A stretch of 64,000 nt of DNA from JAJEEA01 sp965116765. GTDB taxonomy: Bacteria; Acidobacteriota; Vicinamibacteria; Vicinamibacterales; UBA8438. Below the pieces are notes generated by a model, which saw only the letters and a list, made by a program, of their open reading frames with translations, did not search any database and was not told the DNA's origin. Numbering within the stretch: position 1 is the stretch's first letter; the number at the start of each line of letters is the position of its first letter. The DNA lies in assembly GCA_965116765.1 (NCBI GenBank), contig OZ220718.1, positions 5,766,001-5,830,000 on the forward strand, read 5' to 3'. The position numbers were made by a program, and so were the translations under genes. Below are positions 1-8,675 of the stretch, one piece after another.

Positions 1-667
1 AGCCTTGGGGATCTTCCAGCTCCCTGTCCCTGTTGCCGGCCACGCCGTCGAACTTGAGCAGCCAATGGGAAAAGCCGTCGCCGGCGGTGATCTGGCCGGA
101 GCGAACTTCATCGGTCTGGGGATTCCAGGCGATGACCGCCTTCGCTCGGGCGCCGCCCGCCGAGGTGCCGACCCGCAGGATGTCCTGCAAGGCCTGCTCC
201 CGGCGAGCCGGCGAAAGGGAGCCTTCGAGAGCCGTACGCCTGGTGAGAATGTCGCTGGCGAGCTCGACGAGGGCCGCGACGTCGACGCGCGCAGACCGGT
301 GCGTCGGACCCGTGGCGGGGCGGAACTCGAGGGCGCCCATGCCGCGCGGCCCAACGTAGCAGAGGCGTTCGACGGCGTTGAAGTCGCCCGGGTCGCGTCC
401 CTGTCTGGCGAGCCATGCATCGATGAGCGCATTGCCGAAGCGGTCGGGGAGCGAGTCCGCGAGAAGGCCCGGCAAGCCGTGGAAAGTCTGTCGAGGCAAC
501 GCCGGAAACGAGTAGATGTCGTTGGCCAGCGGCATCGTGAGCGGCGCCACCTGCCGGCCGCCGGGAACGAAGGCCGGGTCGTACTCGAAATGGGCCGAAT
601 CGCGGTCGTCGTTCCAGCTCACGGCCCCAATCGTTCTTCCCCATAGCCGGACCTTGGCCACGGTCAC
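1..667 (-). CDS. hipA: HipA-like serine/threonine kinase toxin, N-terminal part (cut by window edge)
   Basis: I translated this strand directly: about 222 codons are open and run off the left edge of the window. The protein begins with a GTG that overlaps the TGA of the upstream HipB-like gene (GTGA), the usual hipBA coupling. Seen: an N-terminal HipA subdomain containing 'GLLADSLPDRFGNALID', and further in a Gly-rich loop 'GTSAGGARAKA' (about residue 170) that matches the ATP-loop region of HipA kinases. Family knowledge: HipA phosphorylates a translation component (GltX in E. coli) and causes growth arrest, and HipB neutralises it. The catalytic Asp and Mg-binding residues lie outside the window, so activity cannot be judged. 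Confidence 0.88.
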   Translation of the reverse strand, partial: MTVAKVRLWGRTIGAVSWNDDRDSAHFEYDPAFVPGGRQVAPLTMPLANDIYSFPALPRQTFHGLPGLLADSLPDRFGNALIDAWLARQGRDPGDFNAVERLCYVGPRGMGALEFRPATGPTHRSARVDVAALVELASDILTRRTALEGSLSPARREQALQDILRVGTSAGGARAKAVIAWNPQTDEVRSGQITAGDGFSHWLLKFDGVAGNRDRELEDPQG

Positions 668-1014
668 GGTTCGTCGCCCCACGACCAGTCGGCGGGCGGC
701 TCCGGCTTCCCGGACCGGGAAGAAGCGCGTTGCCGGATCCGGCCACGCATCCGGGCCTGCTGGACCGGGCTGACGGCCGGCTCGGGAACGAGGGCGTCGA
801 GGTTGTCCAGCAGCCCGTGGGCTCTCAGGATTCTGATGAGGTTCGCGGCCTGTGACGAACGCCCCTGCTCGATGCGCTGCACGGTCAGCGTGGAGACGCC
901 CGCCTGCGCGGCCAACGCGGCCTGGGTGAGGTTCCGGTTCAGCCGATGGCGGGCAAGGCGGCGGCCAAGCGCCTGCAAGACTGCGTGATCCGATGCATGA
1001 GAGGATGTTTTCAT
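664..1014 (-). CDS. HipB-like XRE-family antitoxin/regulator
   Basis: A 116-residue protein with one lambda-repressor-type helix-turn-helix (about residues 15-75; 'LAAQAGVSTLTVQRIEQG' is the recognition region) and a short basic tail. The ATG at 1014 is chosen because it starts just before the HTH and because upstream in-frame codons are low-complexity sequence in an AT-rich region. It lies directly before, and overlaps by 4 bases, the hipA-like gene, so it is the cognate antitoxin and probable autorepressor of the pair. The AT-rich stretch upstream should hold the promoter and operator. Confidence 0.85.
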   Translation of the reverse strand: MKTSSHASDHAVLQALGRRLARHRLNRNLTQAALAAQAGVSTLTVQRIEQGRSSQAANLIRILRAHGLLDNLDALVPEPAVSPVQQARMRGRIRQRASSRSGKPEPPADWSWGDEP

Positions 1015-1210
1015 AAAATAGCTATAGTGAGTTTCTGTTCTGATTTCGAGGCTATGATACACCAGAATTGTTGTGTTGTGTACCTGAGTGTAGCCGCAAG
1101 TGTTGAGGGGGGAGGAGGAGGCGGTAGCGCGGCCCCAATAACAACATGTCAAAACTGATATTTAAGAAGCCATATTGGCAATAATAGTTTAATTTTGATA
1201 TTTTATAGGG
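1015..1210. promoter_or_regulatory. AT-rich region upstream of the hipBA-like pair
   Basis: This intergenic stretch, especially 1140-1209 and 1012-1080, is far richer in A and T than the surrounding genes. It contains TATGAT/TATCAT-like and TATAG hexamers on both strands, so it is a plausible promoter/operator region for hipBA and possibly for the phosphatase gene on the other side. I could not fix a convincing -35/-10 pair or an unambiguous HipB operator palindrome. Confidence 0.35.
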
Positions 1211-1399
1211 CGCTAGATGGCAGCAGGACGGATGCCGCCCTGCGGGGGGCGCATCCGGCGCTACAATCAACCTTGCCAAGCTAGGCGAAGGGGCACCCTC
1301 GACACCTCGATCGTCCCTCCGGCGCCGTCCAGGGGCGTTCGCTGCGTTATCGTTGAGGAAACGACGGCCGTCGGACGCCGCCAACCCGGGAGAGCTGTC

Positions 1400-3739
1400 G
1401 TGAGCAACGAGTCGTCGACGCTGCCGCGCCTCGCCGCCCTGCTCCTGGCGGGCGTTTCCGGGACCTACGCGGTCGGCTTGATGCTGTCGCAGACCTGGGA
1501 GCGCACCAGCTTTGCGTGGACGTTGCTCCCGCTCTGGATCAGCGCGATTCCGCTCGTCTTCCTGCTCGTCGCCCTGACCGTCCTGTTCCAGCGCCTGCGC
1601 GACCGCAACGCCTGGGTGATGGCGCTCATGTTCTGCGGCTTCATGAGCCTGTTCGCTCCACAGGCGGCAGGCGGGTCGCCGGTCCTCCCCGGCTTCATGA
1701 TGGCCTACCGCATGACGCTGCTCATGATGGCCCCGGGGCTGTTCGCCTTCTTCTTCCTCGTGTTTCCCGCCCGTTCGCGGCTCGACGAACGCGCGCCGGG
1801 GCTGAAGTGGCTCCTCGTCGGGCTGGGTGCGTTCCTGGTGCTGACCGCCGGTCCGTGGCGGCCGCTCCTCGGTCAGCCGTTCTCGAACAACCTCGCCGGC
1901 GAGACGATCCTGCCCGACTCGCTGGCCCTCTGGCGCGCCTATGGGGTGTTCGGGAACGTCTTCCTGGGAATCGCGGTGGGCAGCCTCGCCCTCATCGGGC
2001 ATGCGGCGGGCGCCGCGTCCCCGGAGGTACGGCGCAAGGCGCGGGTCCTGGCGTGGGGCACGGTCGCGGGAATCGCTCCCGCGCTCCTGGTCGCGGCGGT
2101 CGAGGTCGCCGGCCCCGTGCCGAACTGGCTGGGCGCGGTCGCATTGCTCGCGCTGCCGCTGATGCCGCTCTCCTTCGCGTACGCCGTCGTCAGGCACCGC
2201 GTGATGGCGGTCCCGGTGCTGGTGCAGCGCGGCGCCCGGTACCTGCTGGTGCAGCGCGGGCTGGCCGTCGCCAGCGTGGGGTCGAGCCTGGTGGTGGCAG
2301 TGGTGCTGGCGATGCTCGCCCAGCGGTGGCTGCCGGCGGGGTCCGACGTGGGCCTGCCGGTCGCGGTCGTCGCCGCCGGGCTGCTCGGGGTCGGGGTGGC
2401 GCGGGCGGGGGCGCGGGTCGAGCGGCGCATCACCGATCGCATCGACCGGGCCTTCTTCCCGGAACGGTACGAGGCGCGTCGCGCCCTCGAGGAGCTGGCC
2501 GATCGGACGCGGACCGCCGAGGACCGGCCGGCCCTCGCGTCGCTGCTCGAGGCCATGCTGCGCTCCGCGTTCCGGCCGGTGTCGCTGGCCGTCTATCTCG
2601 AGGACCCGGACGGCCGGCTGGCCGCCGGGGGCCCGCCGGAGGGCCCCGGCGTTCTGGCCCGGGACGCCGCCGCGCTCGCCGCGCTGGCGAGCCGGGCCCG
2701 GCCCGCGGTGCTGCCGCCGCCGGGCGTCGACGACGCGGCCGACGAGCTGCACCGCCTGCTCGCGCCCCTGCAGCCGGAGTGCCTGGCCCCGATGGTCGAC
2801 CGGAACGGACGCCTCGTCGGCGTCGTGGCGCTGGGCGGCCGGCAGTCGGAGGAGCCCTACTCGGGCGAGGACATGCGGCTCCTCACGGTGGTGTCGCTGC
2901 AGTCCGCCCTGACCGTTCAGACCATCTGCCTGAGCGAGGAGATGGCGGCCCGCATCGAGGCCGAGCGGCGGGCCGAGCACGAGGTGGAGATCGCCAAGGA
3001 GGTGCAGCGGCAGCTGCTGCCCGCGGCGGCCCCCGCCCGGCCGGGGTTCGCGTGCGCGGGGGCGTGCATCCAGGCGAAGTCGGTCGGCGGCGACTACTAC
3101 GACTTCGTCGAGCTGGGGGGCGAGCGCATCGCCTTCCTGCTCGCCGACGTCTCCGGCAAGGGCATCGCGGCGGCGTTGCTCATGGCCAACCTGCAGGCGA
3201 CGCTGCGCAGCCAGTACGCGGGCGGGGCCGACGACCCGGCGCGGCTGCTGGAGCGCGCGAACCGCCTCTTCTTCGCCTCGACCCCCGGCAACCGCTACGC
3301 GACGCTCTTCCTCGCCGAGTTCGACCGGGCGACCGGCGAGCTGCGCTACGTCAACTGCGGCCACGTGCCGCCGGTGCTCGCCCGAGCCGGCGGCGCCGTC
3401 GAGACGCTCGACGCCACCGGCACCGTGATCGGCCTCTTCGAGGACTGGTTCGGCGACTCGGCGGTGACGGCGCTCGAGCCGGGCGACACGCTGGTCGTGT
3501 GCAGCGACGGGGTGACCGAGGCGCTCAGCGACGACGAGGAGGAGTACGGGGAGGACCGCTTCCGCGATGCCGTCGCCGCCCGCCGCGGCCTCGCAGTGCC
3601 CGAGCTGCTGGCGGCCGTCCAGACCGAGGTTCAGCAGTTCGCCGGCGCCGTCCAGAGCGACGACCTGACGTTGCTGGTCGCGCGCGTCACGGTGCCGTCC
3701 GAGGCGGTCGCGGACGGTGGGAACGCGACGGATCCATAG
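1400..3739 (+). CDS. Membrane-anchored SpoIIE/RsbU-type PP2C phosphatase with GAF-like region
   Basis: About 779 residues. The N-terminal third carries roughly eight to ten hydrophobic segments (residues about 5-330), followed by a GAF-like region and a short coiled linker containing 'EVQRQLLP' (about 535), the hallmark just before PP2C/SpoIIE domains of the RsbU type. The catalytic domain shows 'GGDYYDF' (about 560), 'LADVSGKG' (about 583) and 'CSDGVTEAL' (about 702), which supply the metal-binding Asp residues. Role: Mn/Mg-dependent Ser/Thr phosphatase, typically dephosphorylating an anti-sigma antagonist in partner switching; the partner is not in the window. The GTG at 1400 is preferred over an ATG at 1217 because a GGGAGAG ribosome site precedes it and the extra 61 residues look non-coding; this is uncertain. 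Confidence 0.85.
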   Translation: MSNESSTLPRLAALLLAGVSGTYAVGLMLSQTWERTSFAWTLLPLWISAIPLVFLLVALTVLFQRLRDRNAWVMALMFCGFMSLFAPQAAGGSPVLPGFMMAYRMTLLMMAPGLFAFFFLVFPARSRLDERAPGLKWLLVGLGAFLVLTAGPWRPLLGQPFSNNLAGETILPDSLALWRAYGVFGNVFLGIAVGSLALIGHAAGAASPEVRRKARVLAWGTVAGIAPALLVAAVEVAGPVPNWLGAVALLALPLMPLSFAYAVVRHRVMAVPVLVQRGARYLLVQRGLAVASVGSSLVVAVVLAMLAQRWLPAGSDVGLPVAVVAAGLLGVGVARAGARVERRITDRIDRAFFPERYEARRALEELADRTRTAEDRPALASLLEAMLRSAFRPVSLAVYLEDPDGRLAAGGPPEGPGVLARDAAALAALASRARPAVLPPPGVDDAADELHRLLAPLQPECLAPMVDRNGRLVGVVALGGRQSEEPYSGEDMRLLTVVSLQSALTVQTICLSEEMAARIEAERRAEHEVEIAKEVQRQLLPAAAPARPGFACAGACIQAKSVGGDYYDFVELGGERIAFLLADVSGKGIAAALLMANLQATLRSQYAGGADDPARLLERANRLFFASTPGNRYATLFLAEFDRATGELRYVNCGHVPPVLARAGGAVETLDATGTVIGLFEDWFGDSAVTALEPGDTLVVCSDGVTEALSDDEEEYGEDRFRDAVAARRGLAVPELLAAVQTEVQQFAGAVQSDDLTLLVARVTVPSEAVADGGNATDP

Positions 3740-3826
3740 CGGAACCCGGAAGGCGATTCTGCCAGGGAGTTCCACGCGGTCGTCCCGGGAGCGCATCCAT
3801 TCCGCCGACGGCACCGTGATCGCCTG

Positions 3827-3905
3827 CAGGAGTCTGCGCCGTAGAATGGTGCGGATCCTGCAGGGTTGGGTGCCAGGCGGAGCCGCAGGCGACGATTGGC
3901 GGGCC
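3827..3905 (+). repeat. Dispersed palindromic repeat, copy A
   Basis: About 80 bases between the phosphatase and fur. It consists of an imperfect hairpin (CAGGAGTCTGCGCC paired with GGTGCGGATCCTG) followed by a conserved tail ending GGCGACGATTGGCGGGC. The same element recurs at 10377-10450 (same orientation, different hairpin part) and 31712-31796 (opposite orientation). All three lie in intergenic gaps. Confidence 0.75.
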
Positions 3906-3953
3906 GGGCCGCCGGACTCGCAGGGCACTGGACCGGCTGGCTCACGAGGCCCC

Positions 3954-4322
3954 TCACCTGCACGCCGCGCAGCGACCGAAGAAAATCAGCTCGTGGCCGT
4001 CGACCTCGAAGCCCTCGGGGGCCAGCTCTTCCACGGCATCAGGACACCGGTGCACGTCGAACGCCTGATGGCATGAGCGACACAGGAAGTGGTGGTGATG
4101 CGGGCGCTCGGCCAGCTCGTACCGAAGCCCGCCGCCCGGAAGCTCCACCTCCGCCAACCACCCCTCGCCGGCGAGGGTCTTCACGTTGCGATAGACGGTC
4201 GCGAGCCCGAGTGACGGCACGATCCGCTGGCCGTGCTCGAGGACCTCGTCCGGTGTGAGGGGGCGATCGACGCTCGTGAACACGCGGCGGATAGCGTTGC
4301 GCTGACGGGTGTCTCGTTGCAT
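3954..4322 (-). CDS. Fur-family metal-responsive repressor
   Basis: A 122-residue protein, normal length for Fur. Residues about 20-55 form the winged helix ('TPDEVLEH', 'LATVYRNVKTLAGEG'), followed by a metal-binding core with the 'HHHHFLCRSC' segment and a second Cys pair 'CAAC' at the extreme C-terminus; the two CxxC pairs form the structural zinc site of the family. It is the downstream gene of a two-gene unit with the merC-like gene 92 bases upstream on the same strand, and a Fur-box-like palindrome sits ahead of that unit, suggesting autoregulation. Whether it senses iron, zinc or another metal cannot be decided from sequence; a MerC-type partner would fit Zur or a mercury/metal role. 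Confidence 0.92.
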   Translation of the reverse strand: MQRDTRQRNAIRRVFTSVDRPLTPDEVLEHGQRIVPSLGLATVYRNVKTLAGEGWLAEVELPGGGLRYELAERPHHHHFLCRSCHQAFDVHRCPDAVEELAPEGFEVDGHELIFFGRCAACR

Positions 4323-4413
4323 TGCAGTGCGCGTGCAGGCCCGACGCTCCGTGACGAAACGACGGCGACCGGGGTCCGGGCGACCTGCCCGGACGACCGG
4401 AGGACGATCGTCG

Positions 4414-4842
4414 TCAGTCTACTCGATCCACGCGCTCCTCGTCGGCGCATATCGAGCACTCGCCGGCCTGGCAGACACGGGCGCTCTGGAACAGAGCGGC
4501 CGCGAGGGTCAGGCTGCCGGCGGCCGACGTCACGGTCTCGGGCAGCGGCTCGAGCCAACCCGCGAGGGAGGCCGCCCAGAGCGTGGCCCCCCCTGCGAAG
4601 GTGATGACGACGGCCGCGTTCTTGCGGGCCGGGCCGAGGGCGAGCATCGCCGAGCCGAGCAGGACGGTCCCGACCCAGACAGCTCGCTCGACGCCTTCGG
4701 AGAGCGCGAGCACGGGCGCCGCCATGACCAGGAAGGGCGTGAGCGCGCAGTGCAGGCCGCACCAGGCCGCGGTGCACGCCGTCAGTCGCGATCCGGAAGC
4801 CAGATACGCGCTCGACGGGAAGGTGGCGAGAGAGTTCTTCAT
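4414..4842 (-). CDS. MerC-domain inner-membrane protein
   Basis: A 142-residue protein with four predicted membrane helices and the MerC-type motif 'TAAWCGLHCALTP' in the first helix; its two Cys residues are the presumed metal ligands. The C-terminal tail carries further cysteines ('CQAGECSIC'). Family knowledge: MerC moves Hg(II) across the inner membrane; chromosomal MerC-domain proteins next to Fur/Zur regulators are of unproven substrate. The ATG at 4842 is preferred over a TTG ten codons upstream because the hydrophobic family domain starts soon after it. It is transcribed ahead of fur. Confidence 0.85.
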   Translation of the reverse strand: MKNSLATFPSSAYLASGSRLTACTAAWCGLHCALTPFLVMAAPVLALSEGVERAVWVGTVLLGSAMLALGPARKNAAVVITFAGGATLWAASLAGWLEPLPETVTSAAGSLTLAAALFQSARVCQAGECSICADEERVDRVD

Positions 4843-4896
4843 GGTGTGGCGCCGATGACGGGAACGCGGCAAGCAGGATGCAAGGGCCGACGGTCA

Positions 4897-4912
4897 TGAT
4901 AATGGATTCTCA
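4897..4912. promoter_or_regulatory. Fur-box-like imperfect palindrome
   Basis: TGATAATGGATTCTCA is an inverted repeat of the form TGATAAT-N2-ATTCTCA with one mismatch, close to the classical TGATAAT-N1-ATTATCA (7-1-7) Fur/Zur operator but with a two-base spacer. It lies about 55 bases upstream of the merC-like start and about 120 bases upstream of the PQQ dehydrogenase on the other strand. It is one of the few AT-rich spots in the area. It probably controls merC-fur. Confidence 0.6.
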
Positions 4913-5030
4913 TACCTTTGTCACGACGGCCGCCCGCCACCGCGAGTTCACCACGCCACGCCGGAGACCCGCGCCGGCCGGGGAGCCGGGTCGGCTATAG
5001 TGGGGTGAACGCAACAAGGGGAGGCCACCG

Positions 5031-6719
5031 ATGACCGCGATGAAGGCACCGGCTCGGAGCTCGTTCGCTGGACGAATGGCGCGCGTCGCGGGAGCGGTGC
5101 TCCTGGCGCTGCTCGTCGGCGCCGCGGCCGGCGCCCAGGAGCGGGCGTTCACGCCGGTCACCGACGCCATGCTCCAGGAGCCCGACCCCGCCGACTGGCT
5201 GAACTGGCGGCGCACCCTCGACGGCTGGGGCTACAGCCCGTTGGACCAGATCGACCGCGGGAACGTCGGCGAGCTCCAGCTCGTCTGGGGGTGGCCGCTC
5301 GCGGCCGGGCTGGTCCAGGCGGCGCCCCTCGTGCACGACGGCATCATGTTCGTCCCCAGCCCCCGCGTCGTGCAGGCGGTGGACGCGGCGACCGGCGACC
5401 GCCTCTGGGAGTACCGGCGCAACTTCGAGGCGTCGGACGCGCTCGAGGCGGTGGGGGCGGGCATGCGCACGCGATCCATCGCCATCTACGGCGACAAGAT
5501 CTACGTCAACACCTCCGACGCCCACATCGTCGCCCTCGACGCGCGGACCGGCGAGGTGGCGTGGGACCACACCGTCGCCGACTTCCGGCTGGGCTACCGC
5601 TACACGAGCGGGCCCATCGTGGTGAACGGCCTCATCGTGGCCGGCATGACGGGGTGCCAGAACTACAAGAACGACGTGTGCTTCATCTCCGCCCACGACC
5701 CCGAGACGGGCGAGCAGGCGTGGCGCACGTCGACCATCGCGCGCCCCGGCGAGCCCGGCGGCGACACCTGGGGCGACCTCCCCCTGACGTTCCGGGCCGG
5801 CGCCGACTCGTGGATCCCCGGCGCCTACGATCCCGAGACGAACCTCACCTACTGGTCGACCTCGCAGGCCAAGCCGTGGGCCCGGGTGTCGCGCAAGACC
5901 GACGGCGACGCCCTCTACACGAACAGCGTGCTCGCGCTCGACCCCGCGACGGGCGAGCTGCAGTGGTACTTCCAGTTCGTGCCGGGCGAGACCCACGACC
6001 TCGACGACGTGTTCGAGAGCGTGCTCATCGACCACCGGGGCCGGAGGTCGCTGTTCAAGATGGGCAAGCACGGCATCCTGTGGGAGCTCGACCGCGCCAC
6101 CGGCGCGTTCACGGCGGCCCACGACCTCGGCTACCAGAACGTGCTCGACGTCGACCCCGCGACGGGCGAGGTGACCTACCGGCCCGACATGATCCCCGTC
6201 GCCGGAGTCGAGCTCGACTTCTGCCCCGACTTCGGCGGCGTCCGCAACTGGCGGGCGAGCGCCTACCACCCCGGGACGCAGCTTCTCTACATCCCCATCC
6301 ACCCGACCTGCGTGCGGGGCATGTTCACCGAGCTGGAGCAGGTCGAGGGCAACGACTACTACGCCGACCGGGGGTGGTTCTCGCGGGGCAGCCGGGTGCA
6401 CCCCGACAGCGGCGAGCACGCCGGCCACCTCATCGCCATGGACATCGACACCGGCGAGATCCGCTGGCGCCACTCGACGGCCACGCGGCCGGGGTCGGCG
6501 GCCCTGACCACCGCGGGCGGGCTGGTCGTGTCGTCCGACACCGACCGCAACCTGTTCGTCCACGACGTCGAGACCGGCGAGGTCCTGTTCCACACCCGCC
6601 TGCCCGGCTCGGTGCAGGGCTTCCCGATCACCTACGCGGTCGACGGCCGGCAGTACCTGGCGGCGCCGGTGGGCGGCGGCCGGACCAACGCGGTGTATGT
6701 GTTCGGGCTGCCCGAGTGA
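5031..6719 (+). CDS. PQQ-dependent quinoprotein dehydrogenase (periplasmic), paralog 1
   Basis: A 562-residue protein with an N-terminal signal peptide (hydrophobic core about residues 18-32, Ala-rich cleavage before 'QERAFTP') and an eight-bladed PQQ propeller with repeated blade motifs such as 'ATGDRLWEYRR' and 'DARTGEVAWDH'. It lacks the C-terminal cytochrome c domain of type II quinohemoproteins, so electrons must leave through a separate cytochrome. Substrate is not predictable beyond an alcohol, sugar or aldehyde. The ATG at 5031 follows a GGGGAGG ribosome site; a TATAGT hexamer at 4996-5001 is a candidate -10 element. A close paralog lies at 62195-63886 with a similar leader. Confidence 0.9.
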   Translation: MTAMKAPARSSFAGRMARVAGAVLLALLVGAAAGAQERAFTPVTDAMLQEPDPADWLNWRRTLDGWGYSPLDQIDRGNVGELQLVWGWPLAAGLVQAAPLVHDGIMFVPSPRVVQAVDAATGDRLWEYRRNFEASDALEAVGAGMRTRSIAIYGDKIYVNTSDAHIVALDARTGEVAWDHTVADFRLGYRYTSGPIVVNGLIVAGMTGCQNYKNDVCFISAHDPETGEQAWRTSTIARPGEPGGDTWGDLPLTFRAGADSWIPGAYDPETNLTYWSTSQAKPWARVSRKTDGDALYTNSVLALDPATGELQWYFQFVPGETHDLDDVFESVLIDHRGRRSLFKMGKHGILWELDRATGAFTAAHDLGYQNVLDVDPATGEVTYRPDMIPVAGVELDFCPDFGGVRNWRASAYHPGTQLLYIPIHPTCVRGMFTELEQVEGNDYYADRGWFSRGSRVHPDSGEHAGHLIAMDIDTGEIRWRHSTATRPGSAALTTAGGLVVSSDTDRNLFVHDVETGEVLFHTRLPGSVQGFPITYAVDGRQYLAAPVGGGRTNAVYVFGLPE

Positions 6720-6771
6720 CTACGCACTGCTGGTAGGGTATGTACGGTCCAGGTCGGAGGAGGATGTGGTC

Positions 6772-8493
6772 ATGAACCGGCTCGCGAAAACGCTCGTGGT
6801 CGCTCTCGTCGCGACGGTCGGCGCGTCCGGCCTGCTTGCGGAACGGGTCCGGGCGCAAGGTGCCGAGGGCAGCCCGCTGCTGCGGGCCATGGAGGAGGAG
6901 CTGCAGCGCTCGATGAACGAGCTGGGCGAGAAGGGCGACCCGCCTCCCTACTTCATGAGCTACTCGGTCACCGAGACCGAGAGGACGACGCTCGCCTCGT
7001 CGTACGGGGCGTTGCGGTCGAGCTCGTCGGGGCGGTCGCGGTTCCTCGACGTCGAGGTGCGGGTCGGCGACTACCAGCTCGACAACACCCGCGAGGTTCG
7101 CGGAGGGCTGCCCTTCGGGCAACTGCCCGACTTCAGCGGGCCGGTGGCCATGCCGCTGGAAGACGACGTCGAAGCGATCAAGAGCATTCTCTGGCTGCAC
7201 ACCGATCGAGAGTACAAGGCCGCCGCGGATCAGCTCGTCCAGGTCAGGACCAACCAGGCGGTGACGGCCGACGGGGAGGACGCCTCGGCCGACTTCTCCA
7301 GGGAGTCGCCCGAGGTGGCCGTCGGGCCGCTGGCCTCCGTCGCCGTCGACGTGGAGCCCTGGGGAGAGCGGCTGAGGGAGTACTCGGCCCTGCTCGATTC
7401 GCACCCGGCCATCCACGAGTCGAACGCCACGCTGACGGCCGTCGCCACCAACAACTACCTGGTCAACAGCGAGGGCACCAGGGTCCAGCACGGCACGGTC
7501 CACGTGCGCGTCAGCCTGTATGCCGCGACCAGCGCGGACGACGGCATGGAGCTGTATCGATACGAGTCGTTCGATGCCCACTCGCCCGATGGTCTCGCGG
7601 GAGACGACGACATCCGTCGGGCCATCGACCGGATGGCGGCCGATCTGCTCGCCCTCCGTGAAGCGCCGGCGATGGAGCCCTACGCCGGGCCCGCGATTCT
7701 CTCGGGCCCGGCCGCCAGCGTCTTCTTCCACGAGATCTTCGGCCATCGCATCGAAGGGCACCGGCAGAAGAGCGAGCGCGAAGGACAGACGTTCACCCGG
7801 ATGATCGGCGAGCGGGTCCTGCCGGAGTTCGTCTCGGTCTACAGCGACCCGACCCGGGAACGCGCCGGCGGCACCGACCTCGTGGGTCACTACCACATCG
7901 ACGACGAGGGCGTGAGGGCGCGCCGCGTGGCGGTGGTGGAGAACGGCGTGCTGCGGAACTTCCTCATGTCGCGGTCGCCCGTCGAGGGCTTCGAGCGATC
8001 GAACGGGCACGGGAGGAGGCAGCCGGGGTTCGCCCCGGTCGGGCGGCAGAGCAACCTGATTGTCGAGTCCTCGCAGCCCGTGCCGGACGCCGAGCTGCGC
8101 GGGCTGCTGATCGAGGAGATCGAGCGCCAAGGGAAGGAGTTCGGCCTGCTGTTCACCGAGATTGCCGGCGGCTTCACGTTCACCGGGCGTGGAGCGCCGC
8201 AGGTGTTCCAGGTGACGCCGATCATGGTCTACCGCGTGTACGCCGACGGCCGGCCCGACGAGCTGGTCCGCGGCGTGGACCTGATCGGCACGCCCCTGGT
8301 GTCGTTCAGCGAGATCATCGCCACCGGCACCGAGAGAAGCGTCTTCAACGGCTTCTGCGGCGCCGAATCGGGGATGGTACCGGTCTCGGGCGTCGCCCCC
8401 GCCATTCTCACGGCGCAGATCGAGGTCCAGAAGAAGCCGAACGCCGCCGACAGGCCGCCCGTGCTGCCTCGGCCGGAAGGGGAGGGCAGGTGA
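6772..8493 (+). CDS. TldD-like metallopeptidase with signal peptide
   Basis: A 573-residue protein of the TldD/PmbA superfamily. Residues about 7-28 form a signal peptide, unusual because classical E. coli TldD is cytosolic. The catalytic region has 'FFHEIFGHRIEGH' (about residues 318-330), which contains the HExxxH zinc motif of TldD, and the conserved C-terminal domain 'RRQPGFAPVGRQSNL'. A strong GGAGGAGGA ribosome site precedes the ATG. It is followed, with TGATG stop/start overlap, by a second, divergent member, so the two were probably made as a pair comparable to TldD/TldE. Expected role: peptide degradation or maturation in the periplasm; the exact substrate is unknown. Confidence 0.87.
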   Translation: MNRLAKTLVVALVATVGASGLLAERVRAQGAEGSPLLRAMEEELQRSMNELGEKGDPPPYFMSYSVTETERTTLASSYGALRSSSSGRSRFLDVEVRVGDYQLDNTREVRGGLPFGQLPDFSGPVAMPLEDDVEAIKSILWLHTDREYKAAADQLVQVRTNQAVTADGEDASADFSRESPEVAVGPLASVAVDVEPWGERLREYSALLDSHPAIHESNATLTAVATNNYLVNSEGTRVQHGTVHVRVSLYAATSADDGMELYRYESFDAHSPDGLAGDDDIRRAIDRMAADLLALREAPAMEPYAGPAILSGPAASVFFHEIFGHRIEGHRQKSEREGQTFTRMIGERVLPEFVSVYSDPTRERAGGTDLVGHYHIDDEGVRARRVAVVENGVLRNFLMSRSPVEGFERSNGHGRRQPGFAPVGRQSNLIVESSQPVPDAELRGLLIEEIERQGKEFGLLFTEIAGGFTFTGRGAPQVFQVTPIMVYRVYADGRPDELVRGVDLIGTPLVSFSEIIATGTERSVFNGFCGAESGMVPVSGVAPAILTAQIEVQKKPNAADRPPVLPRPEGEGR

Positions 8494-8675
8494 TGAGGGG
8501 TTCAGGCGTGCGGTCGGCCCGCGGCGGCGCGTGTTCCCTGTTGCTCTTCCTCCTCGTATGCGCCGGCCCCGCGGCGAGCGAGCCGCAAACGGCGGAAGAG
8601 CAGCCGGGCGGCGACGCGCGGCAACCCGACGTCCTGCTGCGCGCGATGCAAGATGAGCTCTCGCGTTCCACCGCC
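8493..8675 (+). pseudogene. Signal peptide and N-terminus of the second TldD-like gene, out of frame with its body
   Basis: From the ATG at 8493, overlapping the previous stop as TGATG, the frame encodes a signal peptide (hydrophobic core 'SLLLFLLVCAG') and then 'VLLRAMQDELSRS', which aligns with 'PLLRAMEEELQRS' of the upstream paralog. It then diverges: the expected 'LQLEELER' is found one frame over (about 8668-8692) and the expected 'PYFIEYAV' in the third frame (from about 8703). Two single-base losses within about 40 bases would explain this. Either the sequence has errors here or the gene has lost its export signal. Confidence 0.7.

Noticed and set aside
1052..3928. A 958-codon minus-strand frame opposite the phosphatase
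   Set aside because: Arg/Gly/His-rich translation with no domain; the plus strand encodes an intact SpoIIE-type phosphatase.
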